Assembly (NCBI GenBank): GCA_028710055.1
Contig: JAQUSX010000010.1
Span: forward strand, 1 to 10,114
Length of the DNA stretch: 10,114 nt
DNA from: Clostridia bacterium
Lineage (GTDB): Bacteria; Bacillota; Clostridia; Christensenellales; CAG-314
Direction of reading: 5' to 3'
In this document: piece by piece, positions 6,428 through 10,114 of the stretch
How positions within the stretch are numbered: the first letter of the stretch is position 1
How the letters are laid out: each line of letters starts with the position of its first letter
Program-made: the position numbers and the translations under genes
Notes under the pieces: model-generated
Seen by the model: only the letters and a program-made list of their open reading frames with translations
Database searches by the model: none
Told to the model about the DNA's origin: nothing

Positions 6428-8902
6428 ATGAAGCAAATCGACATTGAGAATATACCCGAAGAAGAAAATAAATTACCCGACGGCAGCTCGTTGATTTTGA
6501 GCGACTTGGAATCCGTAATGCATAATTCTATGATGCCTTATGCCGAGTACGTTATTATGGACAGAGCCTTGCCTAGAGTGGAAGACGGTCTTAAACCCGT
6601 GCAAAGACGTATACTTTACGCCATGTACGATATGGGCATTACGCCCGACAAGCCGTACAAAAAATCGGCTCGTATAGTTGGCGAATGTTTGGGCAAATAT
6701 CACCCGCACGGCGATACGTCAGTATACGATGCTATGGTGCGGCTCGCTCAACCATTTAACACCAATATGCCGCTCGTAGACGGACAAGGAAACTTTGGTT
6801 CTATTGACGGCGACCCTGCGGCGGCTATGCGTTACACGGAAACGAAACTCACTCCGCTTGCTTTAGAACTTATCGCGGACATAGAAAAAGACACCGTTTC
6901 TTGGTCTAGGAATTTTGACGATACGACCAAAGAACCCGATATGCTGCCGGGCAGATACCCGAATTTATTAGTAAACGGCGCGACGGGTATAGCTGTAGGC
7001 TTGGCTACTAATATTCCGCCGCACAATTTAGGCGAAGTTATCGACGGCGTTGCGGCATATATAGACAACCCGAAAATAACGCTCGACAAAATGATGAAAA
7101 TAATCAAAGGTCCCGATTTTCCGACGGGCGGTCATATCATAGCGGGCGATGGGTTAACGCTGGCTTATGAAACTGGCAGAGGCAAAATTTATATCAGAGC
7201 AAAAGTTCATATCGAAAGCTTTGGCAGCGACCGAGAACAAATCGTTTTTACCGAGCTTCCTTATCAAGTAAATAAAAGCAGACTTTTGCAGGAAGTATTA
7301 AATTTGCGCGAAAACAAAAAAGAAGTGTTCGGCTGTATCAGCGAAATTGTCGACGAGTCAGACAACGAAGGTATGCGCGGCGTTATTAAGCTGAAAAAAG
7401 AAACCGACGCCAAAAAAGTGTTGGAGCTTCTTTTCAAATATACGGACTTGCAAATATCGTTCGGTCTTAATATGGTCGCCATTGCCGACGGAAAACCGCA
7501 GCAAATGGGACTGATGAAAATAATTTCGTATTACACCAAATATCAGGAACGTATAGTCACCAACCGCACAAAATTTTTATTAAATGAAGCGGAAGAGCGT
7601 ATTCATATTTTGGAAGGACTGGTTATCGCAGTCAGCAACATTGACGAAGTAATAAAAATAATTAAGGCCGCGGCGAATACGACCGAAGCGAAACAAAAAC
7701 TGAGAATAAGATTCGACTTATCCGATAAACAGGCGCAGGCGATATTAGATTTACGCTTGGCAAGATTAACAAAGCTTGAAATAGAAAAACTTTTAAACGA
7801 AAAAGCGGAACTTGAAAAGAAAATAAAAGAGTACCATGAGATACTAGGCAGCAGAGCGGTATTGATGCGCGTGATAAAAGAAGAAATGGGAGCGATAAAA
7901 CGCCAGTATAAACGCGCGAGACTCAGCGATATCGCGGACACCGAAGAAGATATACAAGTATTCAGCGAAACGGACGAAAGACCTATCGAAAACGTATATT
8001 TTGCTATCTCATACGACGGCACGTTGAAAAATATTCCGTTGAAAAACTTTAATATGAGCGGACGCGACGCGACCGACCGAAGCGGTTTTTACGATATTTA
8101 CACCCAAACGCTATCGGTAAAGACCGACCAGAAAATAATGATTTTCTCGGACAGGGGTAATTGCTTCCAAACCGACGTCGGAAAAATAGGCGAGGCGAAA
8201 TTCCACGACAAAGGTTTTTCTCTTGAAGCTTTGTTCGGCGAGAAGAACGCGGAAAAAGACGAAAGAGCGGTAAAAGCTTTTGTTCTGCCTGACGAAGATA
8301 TGCCCGAAGGGGAGATTCTGATTTATACCCGTCAAGGTATGGTAAAACGCTCGCCGTGGAGCGAATACGGCTTATTAAAAACGGCGTTTAACGGCTATAA
8401 ATGCAAGGAAGACGACGAAGTCATAAACGTCGAAGAACTGCGTCCCGAGACGATGACGCTAGCGGTAACCGAAAAAGGTATGTGTTTGTGCTTTAAGAAC
8501 GACGAAATACCCGTGCAAGGCAGAGTGGCGAGCGGCGTTAAGGGCGTAAATTTGGCTGACTTTGATAACGTCACGTATATGGGACAAATCGAAAGCGAAG
8601 GCGAAGTAATAATCGTTACTAATAAATGTTTTGTAAAACGTGTTATTGCCGCCGATATCCCCGTAACTTCGAGATACCGCAAAGGTGTGAAAATAATAAA
8701 CCTTACGGGTGAAAACGGCGATGCGGTTATTTTTGCCGATTACGTAACCGAGCCGTACAATCTTGCGCTTATCGACCCCGCAACGACTTTTGTGGTAAAT
8801 TCAGAAGATATTACGATAGAAACCCGCGCGCATAAGGGCAAACCGCCGAAACCCCGCAAAAAAGGCTGCGCTCTAACAGACGTAATAAAGTTTGAAAATT
8901 AG
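6428..8902 (+). CDS. parC: Type IIA DNA topoisomerase A subunit (topoisomerase IV ParC-like)
   Basis: The DNA-cleaving and rejoining subunit, 824 residues from the chosen start. Visible in order: winged-helix domain with [13 protein letters not shown] at 54-66, [11 protein letters not shown] at 91-101, [11 protein letters not shown] at 119-129 and the catalytic RYTETKLT at 135-142 (Tyr136); tower domain with [12 protein letters not shown] at 194-205; coiled-coil arms about 380-490 with [10 protein letters not shown] at 435-444; then a C-terminal beta-pinwheel from about 515. The usual GyrA box of the first blade is not recognisable: the corresponding loop near 544-553 reads [10 protein letters not shown]. 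This favours topoisomerase IV (decatenation) over gyrase, although the N-terminal half is rather GyrA-like. Thr97 sits at the GyrA Ser83 position of the quinolone-resistance region, with Asp101 at the Asp87 position. ATG 6428 is preferred over an upstream in-frame GTG at 6398 because AAGGGGAG lies at 6416-6423. Confidence 0.93.
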   Translation: MKQIDIENIPEEENKLPDGSSLILSDLESVMHNSMMPYAEYVIMDRALPRVEDGLKPVQRRILYAMYDMGITPDKPYKKSARIVGECLGKYHPHGDTSVYDAMVRLAQPFNTNMPLVDGQGNFGSIDGDPAAAMRYTETKLTPLALELIADIEKDTVSWSRNFDDTTKEPDMLPGRYPNLLVNGATGIAVGLATNIPPHNLGEVIDGVAAYIDNPKITLDKMMKIIKGPDFPTGGHIIAGDGLTLAYETGRGKIYIRAKVHIESFGSDREQIVFTELPYQVNKSRLLQEVLNLRENKKEVFGCISEIVDESDNEGMRGVIKLKKETDAKKVLELLFKYTDLQISFGLNMVAIADGKPQQMGLMKIISYYTKYQERIVTNRTKFLLNEAEERIHILEGLVIAVSNIDEVIKIIKAAANTTEAKQKLRIRFDLSDKQAQAILDLRLARLTKLEIEKLLNEKAELEKKIKEYHEILGSRAVLMRVIKEEMGAIKRQYKRARLSDIADTEEDIQVFSETDERPIENVYFAISYDGTLKNIPLKNFNMSGRDATDRSGFYDIYTQTLSVKTDQKIMIFSDRGNCFQTDVGKIGEAKFHDKGFSLEALFGEKNAEKDERAVKAFVLPDEDMPEGEILIYTRQGMVKRSPWSEYGLLKTAFNGYKCKEDDEVINVEELRPETMTLAVTEKGMCLCFKNDEIPVQGRVASGVKGVNLADFDNVTYMGQIESEGEVIIVTNKCFVKRVIAADIPVTSRYRKGVKIINLTGENGDAVIFADYVTEPYNLALIDPATTFVVNSEDITIETRAHKGKPPKPRKKGCALTDVIKFEN

Positions 8903-8976
8903 CCAAAAATCAATAAAATAAGTGAAAAATTGATGCAAAAAGTCGTGTAAGCTAACAAGGCGATTAAGAGTAAATT

Positions 8977-9006
8977 TTTCGAAAAAATAAAATAATCATT
9001 TCGAAA
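8977..9006. repeat. Paired TTTCGAAA palindromes, 22 bp apart
   Basis: TTTCGAAA is found at 8977-8984 and 8999-9006. The first is the core of a longer 12-bp palindrome, TTTTTCGAAAAA at 8975-8986. The start-to-start distance of 22 bp is about two helical turns, putting both sites on the same DNA face. This is the arrangement of a paired operator, but no promoter is obvious beside it and the sequence is A+T-rich, so chance is possible. Confidence 0.3.
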
Positions 9007-9093
9007 ACTAAAGTTGATTTTATGCATGATTTTAGTTAAATACATCAAAACAAGTAAAAATTTGAAAGTAAAGTACTATACGTCAGCAATTGG

Positions 9094-9122
9094 TTTACAA
9101 GTTAAAAACGCAAAAATATAGC
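9094..9122 (+). promoter_or_regulatory. Weak candidate promoter for a short transcript
   Basis: TTTACA at 9094-9099 (5 of 6 to the -35 consensus) and TATAGC at 9117-9122 (4 of 6 to the -10 consensus) are 17 bp apart. A transcript starting near 9129 would run about 75 bases to the terminator at 9174-9206 with no coding content. Evidence is only the hexamers and spacing. Confidence 0.22.
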
Positions 9123-9173
9123 TACAACTAATTAAATTTTCAATATAAACCTGTTTTTTTCATTAAACATGAT

Positions 9174-9206
9174 AAACTCCGAAAATAATTCGGAGTTTTT
9201 TATATT
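9174..9206 (+). terminator. Strong Rho-independent terminator
   Basis: A perfect 10-bp stem pairs 9174-9183 (AAACTCCGAA) with 9189-9198 (TTCGGAGTTT) around a 5-base loop (9184-9188). It has a G+C-rich core and is followed by T-rich sequence from 9196 (TTTTTTATATTTTT). It separates the topoisomerase unit, or a small RNA, from the deacetylase gene. Confidence 0.9.
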
Positions 9207-9290
9207 TTTATAAATTTTGGCTATTTTTTTCGCATAAAATATCGAGAATAACGTCTCAAAAATTATAGCGGCAGACGTTTTCTACAAAAT

Positions 9291-9317
9291 TCGACAAATT
9301 TTTCGCGGATATATAAG
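9291..9317 (+). promoter_or_regulatory. Possible promoter of the deacetylase gene
   Basis: TCGACA at 9291-9296 (5 of 6 to the -35 consensus) and TATAAG at 9312-9317 (5 of 6 to the -10 consensus) are only 15 bp apart, shorter than the preferred 17. The start would fall near 9324, about 20 bases before the ATG. A PdaB-type gene might instead use a sporulation sigma factor. CATAAAAT at 9233-9240 resembles a sigma-E -10 element, but no -35 match is found at the right distance. Confidence 0.3.
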
Positions 9318-9343
9318 GAAACCCTAAAATAGCAGGTGTTAAA

Positions 9344-10105
9344 ATGTATTTAGAATACAACAAAATAAAAAACACAACAAAGATCCTGATTTTGGTGTTA
9401 GCTGTCATCAGCTCGCTCGCAGTCGCTTTTAGTAATCCGCTCGCCGCAGCCGTAAATGCGGGAAACAAACTCAGACCAATCTACTGTGTTGAAACCGAAA
9501 GAAGAGTGGTTTCCTTAACTTTTGACGCTGCTTGGGGGAGCGACAAAACTTTGGCGATACTCGATATTCTTGACAGATATAATATCAAGGTCACATTTTT
9601 TTTGGTTGGTTTTTGGATAGAGGCGAACCCCGAACTTGTCAGAGAAATAGCCAAGCGGGGTCACGAAATAGGCACGCACAGTATGACTCATCCGCAAATG
9701 AGTAAACTCACCGCCGAGCAGATAAATGAAGAACTTACCGAAAGCGCAAAAATGATAGAAGAGCTTACGGGGAACATTGTAACGGTTTTCCGTCCGCCTT
9801 TTGGAGACTATGACAACAAGCTTATTTCCGCTTGTTTCAATTTGAATTTATATCCTATTCAATGGGACGTAGACAGTCTGGATTGGAAAGGATTATCAGC
9901 AGAAGAAATAGCCGCGCGAATACAAAAAGCCAAAAGCGGCTCCATAATACTTTTTCACAACAACAGCGATAATATCGTGCAGGCTTTGCCCGCTGTTATC
10001 GAAGCGTTGATTGCAAAAGGGCTCGGTTTTTGCCCCGTGGGGGATTTGATTTATTATAGCGGTTACGTTATCGATAACTGCGGTAAACAAATAAAAACCG
10101 ATTAA
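9344..10105 (+). CDS. Polysaccharide deacetylase, PdaB-like (CE4 / NodB fold)
   Basis: A 253-residue protein with an N-terminal hydrophobic segment (about 13-30) that is a signal peptide or membrane anchor, followed by a NodB-type domain (about 54-240) that would act outside the membrane on peptidoglycan or another amino sugar polymer. Motifs in order: TFDAAWG at 59-65 (catalytic-base Asp61), THSMTH at 111-116 (His112, His116 for the metal), RPPFGDYDN at 150-158, WDVDSLDW at 174-181 and IILFHN at 201-206 (His205). The second Asp of the classical TFDDG motif is Ala62, a change shared with the sporulation deacetylases of the PdaB group, whose first motif is of the TFDxxWG type. That points to spore-cortex or wall modification and a spore-forming ancestor. 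The ribosome site is weak (AGGTG at 9334-9338). It stands alone here, behind a terminator. Confidence 0.9.
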   Translation: MYLEYNKIKNTTKILILVLAVISSLAVAFSNPLAAAVNAGNKLRPIYCVETERRVVSLTFDAAWGSDKTLAILDILDRYNIKVTFFLVGFWIEANPELVREIAKRGHEIGTHSMTHPQMSKLTAEQINEELTESAKMIEELTGNIVTVFRPPFGDYDNKLISACFNLNLYPIQWDVDSLDWKGLSAEEIAARIQKAKSGSIILFHNNSDNIVQALPAVIEALIAKGLGFCPVGDLIYYSGYVIDNCGKQIKTD

Positions 10106-10114
10106 CGTAAAATA

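Larger units (their letters stand above)
8903..9343. other. 441-base intergenic region without a gene
   Basis: No ORF with a credible start and ribosome site is seen on either strand. The region contains two TTTCGAAA palindromes (8977-8984, 8999-9006), a possible weak promoter (9094-9122), a strong terminator (9174-9206) and a possible promoter for the deacetylase (9291-9317). The terminator lies about 270 bases beyond the parC stop, so the stretch is either a long 3' untranslated region or holds a small RNA. Confidence 0.65.

Noticed and set aside
7603-8022. 139-codon open frame on the minus strand inside parC
   Set aside because: It is a serine- and isoleucine-rich antisense shadow of the coiled-coil region, with no ribosome site or recognisable motif. 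Other minus-strand frames inside genes were dismissed for the same reason.
9006-9037. AACTAAA / TTTAGTT inverted repeat around ATGCAT
   Set aside because: Seven A/T-rich pairs with an 18-base loop are expected by chance.
9233-9240. Sigma-E type -10 (CATAAAAT) for the deacetylase
   Set aside because: No -35 match is found at the required spacing, so it is mentioned only as a possibility.

Overview
The window looks like a chromosomal segment from a low-GC Gram-positive bacterium of the Bacillota, most likely a Clostridia-type lineage. This rests on A+T-rich, T/A-run-dense intergenic DNA, strong purine-rich ribosome binding sites, a PdaB-type sporulation deacetylase, a Lit/DUF1461-type membrane protein and an adjacent topoisomerase IV gene pair. 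All seven genes lie on the + strand. I see no tRNA, rRNA, insertion sequence, phage gene or CRISPR array.

Layout. (1) 42-1550: glycerol kinase (glpK). (2) 1692-3969: a probable three-gene operon of an alpha/beta hydrolase resembling monoacylglycerol lipase/lysophospholipase, a YhhN/TMEM86-type membrane protein (lysoplasmalogenase family) and a four-helix membrane protein matching the Lit lipoprotein transacylase family. It closes with a Rho-independent terminator at 3991-4030. (3) 3970-4381: an A+T-rich control region with three copies of a 10-bp element and a good extended -10 promoter. (4) 4382-8902: a type IIA topoisomerase B/A pair, called parE-parC because the A subunit lacks a recognisable GyrA box. 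(5) 8903-9343: 441 bases without a gene, holding a strong terminator about 270 bases past the parC stop. (6) 9344-10105: a membrane-anchored or secreted PdaB-like polysaccharide deacetylase.

How the genes may work together. The first four genes share a lipid theme. The hydrolase could release glycerol or fatty acids from acylglycerols or lysolipids, and glycerol kinase would capture the glycerol as glycerol-3-phosphate. The YhhN-type protein would act on lysoplasmalogen-like lipids, and the Lit-like protein would move an acyl chain within the lipid anchor of lipoproteins. This joint role in membrane or lipoprotein remodelling is inference from families and gene order. The topoisomerase pair is housekeeping chromosome decatenation and supercoil control. 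The deacetylase points to spore or cell-wall peptidoglycan modification.

No clearly new defence or mobile system is visible. The points most worth following are the Lit-like protein beside a lysoplasmalogenase-type protein, the GlpK lacking both classical regulatory loops, and the repeat cluster in front of the topoisomerase promoter.
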